From: Tetraselmis striata
Lineage: Eukaryota > Chlorophyta > Chlorodendrophyceae > Chlorodendrales > Chlorodendraceae
DNA length: 64,000 nucleotides
Assembly: GCA_006384855.1 (NCBI GenBank)
Contig: VCJN01002501.1
Coordinates: forward strand, 1-64,000
Reading direction: 5' to 3'
Shown: positions 37,588 through 48,186 of the stretch, in pieces
How positions within the stretch are numbered: position 1 is the stretch's first letter
Layout of the letters: the number at the start of each line of letters is the position of its first letter
Program-made: the position numbers and the translations under genes
Notes under the pieces: generated by a model
The model's input: the letters and a program-made list of their open reading frames with translations, nothing else
What the model was told of the DNA's origin: nothing
Databases searched by the model: none

Positions 37588-40045
37588 ATGAAGGGAAGGA
37601 TGCAAGAATCGGTTGTTGGCATGAAGCGAGGGAGGCCGGAGGAGCTGGATGTGGAAGGAGTTTGCGGTACGGCAGAATGAATGGCGCACTTCATGCTGAA
37701 TCTTGGTATCTTGGTCAGCGCGAGTGCAATACTGCACCCCCCCTCTCCCACCTCCCTCACCCACCCGACCCCTGCCTGTCATGTGGTTGATACGCGCCGC
37801 AGATTTCGTGAAGGGCGTGGTGGGGCCTGCACTGGCTGCGCCCATACTGGAGCTCGTCCGCTCCAATGAGGTGGACGGAGAGGTTCTGGCCTCCATGTCG
37901 GAGCCGGAGCTGCAGCAGGAGCTAGGAGTCGTAAAATGGGGTCACCGCCGGCGCATTACCTCCCGACTGCGGGTTATGACGCAGCACGGAGCGTGGGTGT
38001 TCCCAAGCACACGTGACGAACCTGTGGCGACTGTGAGGGGCAACTCTGCCGCAGAGCAATGTGCCGCAGAAGCGGCGGAGGCTGCGGAGTTGGCTGCGAT
38101 GGGCTTTCTAGCAAGAGAAGCTTTCCAAGGTCCTAAGCATGGGATGGTGTTTCGGCGTGGAGCCCAGGGACTTGGCTACTACCCCGACGACATAGCCGCC
38201 CTTGCACCCAATGTGCTGCCAGCAGCGCCTCCCGCAGCCACGCCCAAGACAAATTCCGCAGGAGAGGCAGCCGCAGCACCTGTGGCAGCCGCCGCCGCGT
38301 TAGAACCAGCCAAGACCAGCCAGACTGAGATCCCAATTACACGTGGCGACAAGTGAGTTTCAGCCCTGTCTGCACGTGCGTTGGTTTAGGAATCGGCGCG
38401 CATGTTGTGATATAGCAACAGGCTATGTCCTGGCTCGCTGAGGGCGGTGCATGACCGCTTGCGCAGTAGCGCAGCAAGCGCGTCCGCGCAGGAAGCTTCC
38501 GAGCCGTCTGTGCGATCAGAATCTGGAAGCGATGCCAAGCCAGTCAATCAAGGTCAAAGCTCTGATAAGTCACCACCCAGGTATCGCCACGCTCACATGA
38601 CCCGCACTGCTCCTGCCCCCCCCCCCCCCCCCCACACACACACCCCGGAATCGGGTATGAGCTGGGCGTTTTGGCTACAGCTTAGAGTTGATGCCTACTG
38701 GAAGTGGAGAAGGGGTTGGTACTCTGCTTCCTCATCCCCTTGACAATACCCGCTGACCATGTGATGACTTCTTCAGGGAGAGCTGGCTGCTGAGGGTCAT
38801 GGAGGTAGCAGCGTCCCCGGTCAAGGCGGCTGTGGAGGCCGCTAGCCAGCTGTTAGGCAGCAGCACCGGGAAGCAATCGCCACCGCCTCGCACCAACCTC
38901 GCAGAGGTTCCACTAAACGGCCAAAATCTTGCAGCTGAGCTGAGTGCTGCCAAGCCCTCGGCACTGCTGCCCTCAGCATCAGTCCAGAATGACAAGTTCA
39001 CTCGGTACGCTGCACAATATCGCTACTGCGTGCTCTATGTCACTACCCATGTTTTGTGGAGTTGGTGACCATTCTTGCTTTGAATGGTCTTTGTATTATC
39101 CGCGCAGCGCTAATGCCACACCACGACCACCCAAGCCACCCTCGCCCGGCAGTCATGCAAAAACAGCAAAACCAGAATCACCCACTCAGCAGTACCAGGA
39201 AGACAAAGCGCTCCCTCCAGCAGAGGCCCATGCTGCTTTCAAATCAACATCACTGCCAGCGCCAGCGTCGGTCCAGAAGAATAGATCAAATCGGTGGGAC
39301 GACCGCCGCCCATGCTGCAGGCGCTACGCCACTGTTTTCACAGCCATTTACAACTACATTGACTTGGGACTGCTGACAACTTTCAATTTACCTTGTCCTG
39401 AATTCTCCTCGCAGGAACGCTGCCACACCCCAACCATCTAACCCACTCTCAGGAAGCCCTCCAGCAAGTGCACCAAAGCCCGCAGCAGTTGCCCACGAGC
39501 GCCAGCAGGCCGCATCTCCTCCTCCAGCAGTGGCCCACGTTGCGGTTGCCGCCACAGGACCAAACACCACAGCCGAGGGGCCGCCGATTTATGTGGCTGT
39601 GAGGCATGATAACACGGTTGAGATGATTGCCGCTGTCGCCCCGGGCTCTCTCCTGAAGCAACTTCTGGATTCATTCAGCGCCAAGACGGGCATGCCATCA
39701 AAGGACTTGTGCCTGAAGTACCAATCAGAAGCACTTTGCTTGGACAGGTCAATCTCCCACTACAACATACAGGATGGCGACGTCCTGCAGTGCTCCCCGT
39801 TGCCCGAGGGCGATTTTATTACTGTGCTCATCAAAGAGGCGCAACCAGGCACACACCAGTTCCGTGCAAAGATTAAGCGGAAGCAGACCTTGAAGAAGCT
39901 CTTCCAGACGTACGCCACGCGTGCGGGTAAGCCAGTCTCAGCGCTCACTTTCTTGTACAACGGAAAGAGTCTCACGGCAAACGCCACACCAAAATCTGAG
40001 AAAATCCTTGATGGCGGTGTCCTTGTGGTTGAATCGCAAGCATAG
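37588..40045 (+). CDS. SAM domain protein with two C-terminal SUMO/Rad60-like domains
   Basis: Six exons (37588-37666, 37803-38352, 38467-38580, 38777-39004, 39108-39293, 39415-40045) join in frame to 595 residues. Residues about 20-85 form a SAM domain (EVDGEVLASMSEPELQQELG, then KWGHRRRI). Its first helix is completed only when exon 1 is spliced on (LDVEGVC/DFVKG), which supports the upstream start. Around residue 155 is a GMVFRRGAQGLGYYPDD motif. A Pro/Ser/Ala-rich linker follows. Residues about 444-512 and 521-592 are two beta-grasp ubiquitin-like domains; the second has RKQTLKKLFQTYATRAG and FLYNGKSL. No C-terminal Gly-Gly exists, so it is not a conjugated modifier. Tandem SUMO-like domains typify Rad60/Esc2/NIP45 of genome stability and SUMO signalling; such a role here is inference. 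A TGTAA lies 42 nt after the stop. The alternative start at 37703 would lose part of the SAM fold. Confidence 0.85.
38616..38633 (+). repeat. Poly-C tract (18 nt) followed by CA repeat in an intron
   Basis: Lies in intron 3 of the SAM/SUMO-like gene, on the sense strand, 36 nt after the donor at 38581. Confidence 0.9.
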
Positions 40046-40086
40046 CATTGTGTGGCATTTCTGACGATGGAAATCGCCCGTCATCA

Positions 40087-40091
40087 TGTAA
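40087..40091 (+). terminator. TGTAA poly(A) signal of the SAM/SUMO-like gene
   Basis: The pentanucleotide used by chlorophyte nuclear genes in place of AATAAA, 42 nt after the stop codon. Assigned from sequence and position only. Confidence 0.6.
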
Positions 40092-42261
40092 TTCGATACG
40101 TAAAGGCTAGCAGCTCTGCTGTGGCTCCTATTTTATACATGGAAGCCGGCGCGGTAATGACACTGCGCATAAGAACCTGCCCTGCCTGTCAGAGGTCAAA
40201 TTCAGATGAAACTATCGCGGGATTATAGCAAGTGTTCCTGTAGCTTGCGTGCAAGCCCAATTTGAGGGTGATAGTAAGAGTTCTTACATGTTACGCTTCA
40301 TTGCACTATTGATATTTTCTATTTGCCCATTGCGAATATATATGGGTGAATCTGTGGGTGTGCATAAAGTCACATATGTACTTCTTATGTGTGTTGTGGT
40401 GTGGCGACTCGTACATGGAAGGAACATTATTCGTACTTAAGTCAGTCAGTCAGTCACCATTACACACGTCCTATGAAGACATTGACCAGGGACGATGGAC
40501 CATGTGAATGAACACTTATTCTCAGGGAAATCGGGTGGAATTTCTGGAATATGTTATGGTAGTATAGATAGTACATAGACGCTGTGGATTTTCATTTGCG
40601 CTGTGGATTCGTCAATTGTGGATTCGTCTGCTCTTCTTTGGCGTGCCTTTGAATTTTTCGTGCTTCAGCACTTGGTGCCATGCTATGCGATCGGTCATTA
40701 TTGACTGCCATGGACGAGACATGCCATGGACGCTGAGTAAGTTGGGCATAGAAATATCCTAGCTATCCATAGTTGTACTACATCGCGTAAACCCCATGAG
40801 TAGAATAAACGATGTTACAGCATGGTTAAGATTTTTCAGATTTTAGTCGCTAAAACATTTCAAGCACTACAATTGTGATTTCCACTACCAAGCGCCGCCG
40901 CATTCATTGCAAGAGGGCTATGAGTGGCAAGTGCCATGGTGTAGGACACCGCCCCGCGCGTGGCCTGTCGCGACGGCGTACGTATGGTATATAACTGTAC
41001 AGTAAAGAAGGCATCATCTATTAATTTATCTCTTGCCTACGCGCACCGGATTGCTTTACAAGTGCTCCATGTGCGCGCGCGACGCCATGTGGCGGGACGC
41101 CAGCTGGGAACAAGGTGTCGCTACGAAGTCACAACAGGTTTTGGAGTTGTTGAGAGGTTCGTTGAGAGATTGCGAGGCGTGAATTACAGGTGGTGCGCTG
41201 CGGAGGTGACTCTGTGGGATACCGACGATGAGTGGCAGGTGGTGTAGCGCTAGGTGGCTGGTGGCATATTAACACTCGAGGGCCTTTATTTGTGACATGT
41301 AGTACTGTGGCTGACGGCCAGCTGTCGAATTGCTGTCACCCGGGCCGGCTACATGCTCTCCTAGCGGCTATCCTTAACCGGGATTACGACATCTCGTAGA
41401 GTTGCGCTGGCTTATTGCTGGCAATTCATGAATAATACACGGATACATCCCGTGACCCCGCCGCTTCTGGCGTCGACAGACTGGTGACCGCCGCCCGTAG
41501 CAGTACTTTGCCTTTTCCCGACCCTACCCCGTCACGTGAAACCAAACCCATATCACTTGTGACAGCGAGTCGCTACAGTGCACAGGTAATCCGTAGTCGC
41601 TGCCGCACTGTGCTCCGCGGCATTGTTCGGCAACTACCTGTACCGCCCTCCCCTGCCTGTGAGCTTCTGGTACAGTGCGGGTGCTTTAGATTGGTCTCAT
41701 CAGCGCACACGTGCGTATTATCCGGCTGGTCTTGGCGACTGCCACCTCCGCCTGCGCGCGGCATTCAATCTGCTACCCTGCGCTGGGGGCAAATAAGGAG
41801 GCCCTGATCGGGAGAAGCGCAGGGACCATAACAGCTCCTCAGCACACGGGTTATCCGTTTAACGACGCTTTGGTGTGGGGGGTGCCCCATTGCCAGCTGG
41901 CGCCAATACTGCCTCCGCGCCGTCAACCAGTTCAGTTTTTTGGCCTCCGCCCGATGAGGGGGCTAGTGCTCGACAGACTCGCCGTGCGCGCGTCGCCGAG
42001 CCGTGCCGCGGGAAGGCGCCACCCGCGCAGGCAACAGGTGAGGCGGGCGCGTGGCGGCGGCCCAATTGATCGAAGCGGTTGCCCGTTCGACGTATGTGCA
42101 TCCAGCAGCGACGCAGCAACTGAGCCGTTTTCCAGCCCACACCAGCCCGTCAACCCCCCTTCCCGTCCTGTCGGCCCCGCGTGCGCGCCAAACCTATCGC
42201 ATACGGGGACGGCACACAGGCACCGTGTTCATCCTTCGGCATTTAACATCACTTCGGCCCG
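40092..42261. other. Intergenic; no gene recognised
   Basis: AT-rich to about 40,900, then GC-rich. Short frames such as 40960-41247 (95 codons, plus) have no recognisable domain. From about 41,700 a long Pro/Ala-rich frame runs into the kinase gene and may include its true 5' end. Confidence 0.5.
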
Positions 42262-45200
42262 GTGCGCCCACGGCGTCTCTTGTCAGCAGCCTCAGGCGGG
42301 CGGCCACCCGCCGAGGCGAAGGGCGCAGCCCCGAACGGGCGCAAGCCAGGCGGCGCAGGCCGCCACCTCGGCCCCCGCCACCACCTCCCCGCCCGCCCAC
42401 GACCCACAGCCGCAGCCCGATTCGTCGGCACCGTCCACCTCGTCTTCCTGCTGCTGCAGCTCGGCGCGTGGACCTGCGAGCGCCTCCCTGGAAGGTGTCT
42501 CGGGGGGCACTCAGGTGGGCAACCCCCCCCCCCCCCCCCCCCCTTCCTTCCCTGGGTTTCCTTTGGGCTGAGCCTGTTGTCCCCAGGCGAGACCTCGCGG
42601 GTGGAGGATGGTGGTTCCGCCAGTTTCCACACGCTACTGGGCATGTGGAGGCTGACACAGTGGCTCGCTGTGTGGCTCGCTGTCACAATGCAGCTGCTGA
42701 GCGAAGGCGAGCTGGCGTCCATTTACGGCTACCGGCGGGACCTGGGCAAGAAGTGAGTGGCTATCTGTTGGCGCCATATCTACCCTCATCTTCCATCCGC
42801 CCCCCCACCCCCCCGGGTCCTTTCCTTTATATATTCGGCTGCACACGGGCGGTCCTTATTTGACTGTTGCTGGATGCAGTTATCACATGCTTGAGGTGAT
42901 TGGGAAGGGGGGCTTTGGCACCGTGCGTCGCGCCATCGACTATGGTAAGCATCCTCCCCTTCTTTCTTTTCCCGGCCGTTCTGTCTATACGTACTCTATG
43001 ATCATGCTCAGCGGGTGTCACCCCCTGGAGGTGCATGAGTATGGCATGCCCTGGTGGTGCTGTCCCTGCTGCCGGCAGCGACGGGCAGGAGCTGCGCGGT
43101 AAAATGCATCCCCAAGAGGCCCCACCATGGGGAGGCCACCTATGAGTACCTCCTTAGGCTGCGCTCGGAGGTGGAAGCCATGTCGCAGCTGGGGGCCAGC
43201 CTGGACGCGGTGAACTTGCAGGTCCGCACTCGCAGTACTGCCCCTGCTTGGCACCCCCGTCTGGGCCCCGGAGCGGTGGCTGACCTGGCTCCTGCCTGGT
43301 CACCAGGAGGTGTATGAGGATGATGGCAGCATCTACCTGGTCATGGAGCTGTGCACAGGCGGGCGCATCATGGACCGCTACGCGGAGCAGCCCTGCAACG
43401 CGGCGTGCTCCGAGCGCAGCGCTGCAGGCCACATGCACTCCGTGTTCCGCTTCCTGGCGCAGTGCCACGCCAATGTGCGCACCTACCACACCCTCCGACC
43501 ACCTACCTATCCCCATACGTGGTCCCGTCACATGCTACCGCAATGACTTGAATCCTCACTCCTGCCACCCCTCCAGGGCGTCATCTATCGGGACGTCAAG
43601 CCGGAAAACTTTTTGTTCTTGGATGACACAGTCGATAGCCCACTCAAAGCAGCAGACTTCGGGATGGCCGTGAGGTGTGTCTCAGAAAGGGCGGCCCGCC
43701 TAGTCAGCTGTTGTCTCGGCTGCCCCAACAGGTGGCGCTGACTCCCGGCCCCTTGCCGGGTTTCCCAGGTTCCAGGAAGGCGACTGCCGGCTGCAAGACC
43801 GCACCGGGACACCCGCGTACATGGTGAGACACGAGCATGCGCAGCGCTGTTCCTGTTCAGTGCATGCACAGAAAGCAGGAAGAGAGGGGGGGGGGGGAGG
43901 GGGGGGGGAGGGGGGGGGGGGGGTTGCCCTTACACGGCCGCGGGTGATGTGGCAGGCACCGGAGGTCATTGACACCAAGACCAAGTACAATGAGAAATGT
44001 GACATGTGGAGTGCGGGTATCATGATGTACGAGCTCCTCACTGGCCGCCTGCCGTGGGGTGATGATCTGGGTGCCAGGTCAAACAACCAGGTAACACAGC
44101 CGCCGTGTTGAAGCTCATCCCCGTAAATGTGAAGCTGTAAGCCAGCCTTGCCTGTAGATAGTGGAAACACCCTCAACACCAACTCTCACCCTATAAATGC
44201 ACACGCAAGAGCATCAGGCTGCCCCGGCCCTATTTTTCCAGTGATACCTCGAGGTTCCAACACAAGATTGTGGATAGGGCAATAACTATTCAGAGAAGTC
44301 TCAAAGCACCTGGCCATGCATTCTGACCCCTGAAGACCTGGCCCGCCCACCCTGGCATGGCACCATGTTCAGGTCATGATGACGGTGCTGTCCTGCGATA
44401 GCTGTGACATCACGTCGAGCTTTGAGGTTACTACGCGCCTGAGCGAGGAGGCGCAGGATCTGTTGCGCCGCCTGATTTGTCAGGATCCGGCGCAGCGGGT
44501 AAGCGCGACAGAGGCGCTGGAGCATCCGTGGATCAAGGTGGGTGTAACCTGCTCCAGGGGAGGGTGCCCTTGGCAAGTCATGTGAGTGAGCATGATGTAC
44601 GTGTAAAGGTCTGCTGTTAATGCCTCCATGTACATGCTGCTTTCACGGCAGGCGCTGCAGCACGCTCAGCGATGTCCCCCCCCCCCCCCCCCCCCCCCCC
44701 AAACACACACACACACACACGCACACATACACACACACACACACACGCACACGCACCGCGCTCAACTCCATGTGTTTGCCTCATGCAGAAATTTGAAACG
44801 CAGTCCGAGCTCGTGCTGCACGGCACTCTGATGCAGCGCATCCAGCGCTTTGCATCCTGCTGCACCCTGAAGCAGCACGTCCTGGTGCTGGTCACACGTG
44901 ATCTCATGGACAAGGGGCTGCACCCATCCAGTGCGACCCTTCCCCCCTCTCTCTTCTCATGTTGCACATGCCTGCCTGCATTTTGTCAGGCTGAGAATGG
45001 GCCCTGCGCCACGCTGCAGGCGACCTGCAGCATCTGTTCCATACCATCAACACGAGAGGCCAAGCGGCAGGCATTCAGCTGGATGACATGCTGGTATGGG
45101 CACCACTGCGCCCGCAAGGCCATCGCCTGCTCAGCAATCAACTTCCAATTCCCCCCCCCCCCCCCCCCCCCCCCCCTTCTGCTTCCCTTCTCCCAAGATG

Positions 45201-45812
45201 GGACAAGTGGGTGAGAACTGGGAGACGTTTGTTGGATATCTTGGAGCGTGTTGGTCTATCCTCTGAATCTTGGGAGCTTTAAATCCGGGCTTGAAATTCC
45301 CCATGTTGACTACGCAGGCGGCGGTGCTGAAGTTTGGCTACCATGTCACCCGGGATGAGCTGAGCCAGCTGATGGCTCGGCTTGACCTGCACAGCGAGGG
45401 CGCGCTTGACTTCTGGGGCTTCTCCGCGGCGCTGATGGACTGGGAGAATGTGGACCCCGCCGTGGTGCAGGCTGCCGTGGCCGACGTGTACGAGCACCTG
45501 GACACTCGACGGGTGGGGTACCTGGAGCCACAGGACCTGGTGGGGCTTGTATCGGCCGCGCGCTCGGACGCGGGGCAGCGCTTTGAGGTCAACCGCATCA
45601 TGCGTGAGATCGACCGCGATGGCGTGCTATACGCGCCGGCGTTCATGCAGATCTGCACCAGCAGCCTGGGCATGCAAAGCCTGATCCGCTACGACAGCCG
45701 GCTGCCAGCTTCGGCGGAGGAGGAATGCCGCGTGCCGGAGGGACACTGCCCGGCCGAGAGCTTTGAGGAGAACATTGACGGCTACATCGACCCCGATGAG
45801 CTCTTCTTCTGA
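42262..45812 (+). CDS. CDPK-like serine/threonine kinase with degenerate EF-hands
   Basis: Exons 42262-42514, 42587-42752, 42880-42944, 43079-43221, 43307-43474, 43577-43674, 43769-43823, 43956-44090, 44373-44537, 44789-44930, 45020-45093 and 45318-45812 join in frame (about 652 residues). The kinase core is complete: glycine loop [14 protein letters not shown] lysine, YRDVKPEN (usual HRD is YRD), ADFGMA, GTPAYM/APEV, and HPWIK at its end. A CDPK-type junction follows ([19 protein letters not shown]), then EF-hand-like helices at [30 protein letters not shown] and IDRDGVLY, all lacking full calcium ligands. The last residues hold one near-canonical loop, [12 protein letters not shown]. Calcium control is thus uncertain. 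The N-terminus is the weakest part: the first exon is Arg/Ala-rich and was chosen because only its frame fits the next exon; initiation within the second exon is possible. Confidence 0.82.
43888..43923 (+). repeat. Poly-G tract with two A interruptions in a kinase intron
   Basis: A G-rich run in the CDPK-like gene intron 43824-43955. Other introns of the same gene carry poly-C on the sense strand (42523-42543, 44676-44700, 45151-45176). Confidence 0.9.
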
Positions 45813-45930
45813 GGCAGCACGTGTGCAGCGCGGAGCTCGCTCTCACAACACAGCCAGCCAGAACAAGGCACCCCTCTACCTCTTCCGCAGCTGCCAGCAG
45901 CTCTCCGTACATATGGGTTATTCCATCCAT

Positions 45931-45935
45931 TGTAA
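45931..45935 (+). terminator. TGTAA poly(A) signal of the CDPK-like gene
   Basis: About 120 nt after the stop, in the 585-bp gap between this gene and the convergent DnaJ gene. The rest of that gap (45936-46396) shows no gene. Confidence 0.55.
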
Positions 45936-46396
45936 AATACACGAAAATTTTCAAGAGGGATGCTGCCCCATGATGCTGCCCCTGAGGCCTCAGCATACCC
46001 GTCTGTGAGCTGACTGTCACACTTGGTTTTGGTGGCTCTTTAAGGCAATTCCATATTGCCGCCACGCACACAATAAATTGCGCACCTTAATCTCGGCCAA
46101 TGAAAAAGAAACACTGGCTGTTGTGGTATGTGAACAGTCTGGATTTTTTTGTATCAGCTTTCCGTCTGGATTAACGATTATTTTCCGTCCGCCCTGATTC
46201 AATCTTACTACCATGCGAATGCATGGTGTGGGCTTGAAGAATTCATGTTGGTGTGGGAGTTGGCGCCACCCGTGCTGCACTGGGGTCGTCATCATGCTGC
46301 TGTCGAGGCATCCTGTCCACTCAGCAGCGTCAGCTAGCCCGCGGTCTGTAGGAAGGGGCCTCCTGCTGGGCGCACCAAGGCAGACACCGCCACCAC

Positions 46397-47909
46397 TCAC
46401 TTCTTGCCCTGCTGGTCTTTCAGGCGCTGCAGCAGTGCAGCCTTTTTCTCCGCGAGTAGCTTGGCGAGGGCGTCCTTGTCCGTTGCCACACCGCCGCCCG
46501 CTGCCGTCCCCGTCGGCGTGGGCGTAGCATCAGCCACCTTGGGCTTCTTTTCGCTGGTGTCTGCCACACTCTCCTCCGCCATGCGCTTGGTCGCATCCAC
46601 CTTGATGGAGATGCGCACCACGTGGTCCCCTGCCGCGTCCCCTGTCTCCTTATTGGCAGCCACACCCTTCCCCTCCAGCGCCTTGGTGTCCCCATCCGAG
46701 AGGGGGCCCACCAGGAACACGGCGTCCTTGCCGTGAAGCGTTTCCACCTCGAAGAGGCCGCCTTCCTCCGCCTCCGCCTCAGTCAGCTCCAGCGCAGACT
46801 CAACATTGGCTCCGTCACGCTTAAACATCTTCGACGGCAGCACATACACGCGGGCGTGCAGGTCCTTGCCTGGCGCAGCAACCGAGCCGATTGAGACACG
46901 AGTCCGCGAGTGGCTGGCAACGACCGCTGTGGCCATACGGGTGCACTTGGGTGTTTCTTGCTTAAACCCTCCCCCATTCAAGCATGCACCGCACCTGGGA
47001 TCGGGATGCGGGTTCCGGTACTGGATCCAGGTGGGACCACGAGGCGGATCATCTCAAACTCCTCCTTCTTGCCATGCCCTACCCAGCAGGCGCAGGCGCA
47101 GCACAGCCGGCACCAGCAGTGAGGCAAGGTCCCTGTAACTCCTGTGCCCGGCTCCCAGAAGCCAATTCCGGTGACTGCATGCCCGTATGACCCCCCCCCC
47201 CCCCCCACACACACACACACACCCTCCCCTTGGGGGAGACTCACCTTTGCATGCCTTACATATTACCGGCTCCCCAAAGCCGCGCCCGGTGCACTTGGCG
47301 CACCTCGGTGCATTCCCCTTCACCAACCAGGCGGGCTTGCCCCCGCACGCGTCGCACGGTATGCAGGTCATGCCCACTCCCCCGCACGGCGCGCACCCCT
47401 TCATGTACGACACCGGTGCCAGTTTGGTCGCGCCCAACACCGACTCCTTCAACGTCACATTTAGCAGCACATCTGCCGGCTTCCCACCCCGCTCAGCGGC
47501 CTTGGCGTCGTAGGCGGCGCGCTGGTGAGGGTTGCTCAGGATCTCATACGCGGTGACGAGCCGCTGGAACTTGGCTTGCGCCACCTTCTTCTCCTCCTCG
47601 CTCTTCCCGGACAGCTTGTCAGGGTGACACTTGAGCACCAGCTGCACGGAGGGCCCAGGCGGGGGGGGGGAGGCGGTCAGGGAGTACCGACCGCTGAGCT
47701 GATGATGCCTCAAGCTGTCATCAATTGATCGCCACATCTACCCCGGCTGACTGAGGTGATGGACTGCGACACTTCGTGCGCTGGTTCGTCGCAAACACCG
47801 CGCTGCGCACCTTGCGGTAAACCTTCTTCATTTCCTCCGCGGTTGCCTCTGTGCTCACGCCCAGCTCGGCATACAGGTCCGCATCTGCGTTCATCTTATC
47901 CACATCCAT
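46397..47909 (-). CDS. J-domain co-chaperone with DnaJ-type zinc-binding region (type A-like)
   Basis: Hsp70 co-chaperone, 350 residues from four minus-strand exons: 47811-47909, 47245-47641, 46995-47078 and 46397-46869. All junctions keep frame. The J domain is residues about 10-80, starting YAELGVSTEATAEEMKKVYRK, with the HPD motif at 39-41 (KCHPDK) and FQRLVTAYEILSNPHQRAAYD. A cysteine-rich region at about 116-168 has four metal-ligand pairs: CAPCGGVG, CIPCDACGG, CAKCTGRG and CKACKGHG; the second departs from CxxCxGxG. The C-terminal substrate-binding part includes VVPPGSSTGTRIPIPG and KDLHARVYVLPSKMFKRDG. It ends in a Lys-rich tail (LAEKKAALLQRLKDQQGKK) without a CaaX box. No clear organelle signal; the upstream in-frame ATG at 47993 would add 28 residues. 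It converges with the kinase gene. Confidence 0.88.
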
Positions 47910-48186
47910 GGCACCCCAAGGGCCCGCTTCGTCAGGGCAGGTAAGGCGTTGTTGCCACCCTCCACGGGCCTGGCCGTCGCCCCGTAGACGCAAAGGGTCG
48001 ATAGGGGGCGATACAGCTGCGCTTCGAACGGTACGAGTCGTGTGCTAGCGTATTCCGGACAGGGGCCTGGAGCCCTGCACGGAGGACAGCGAGTAAGCTT
48101 AAGCAGTCGCTACTGCGGAAAACCAGTTGGCGACCGAAATGGCGACTCTGCAGGTCTAGCCAGGCGCTGTTAACTCCATACCAGTA

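Noticed and set aside
37703-38356. Start of the SAM/SUMO-like protein at 37703 without an upstream exon
   Set aside because: It would read through a C-rich intron-like segment and leave the first SAM helix incomplete; splicing exon 37588-37666 to 37803 restores it in frame.
41711-42571. Long Pro/Ala/Ser-rich frame as the kinase N-terminus
   Set aside because: Its frame does not join in phase with the following exon at 42587, whereas the overlapping frame from 42262 does.
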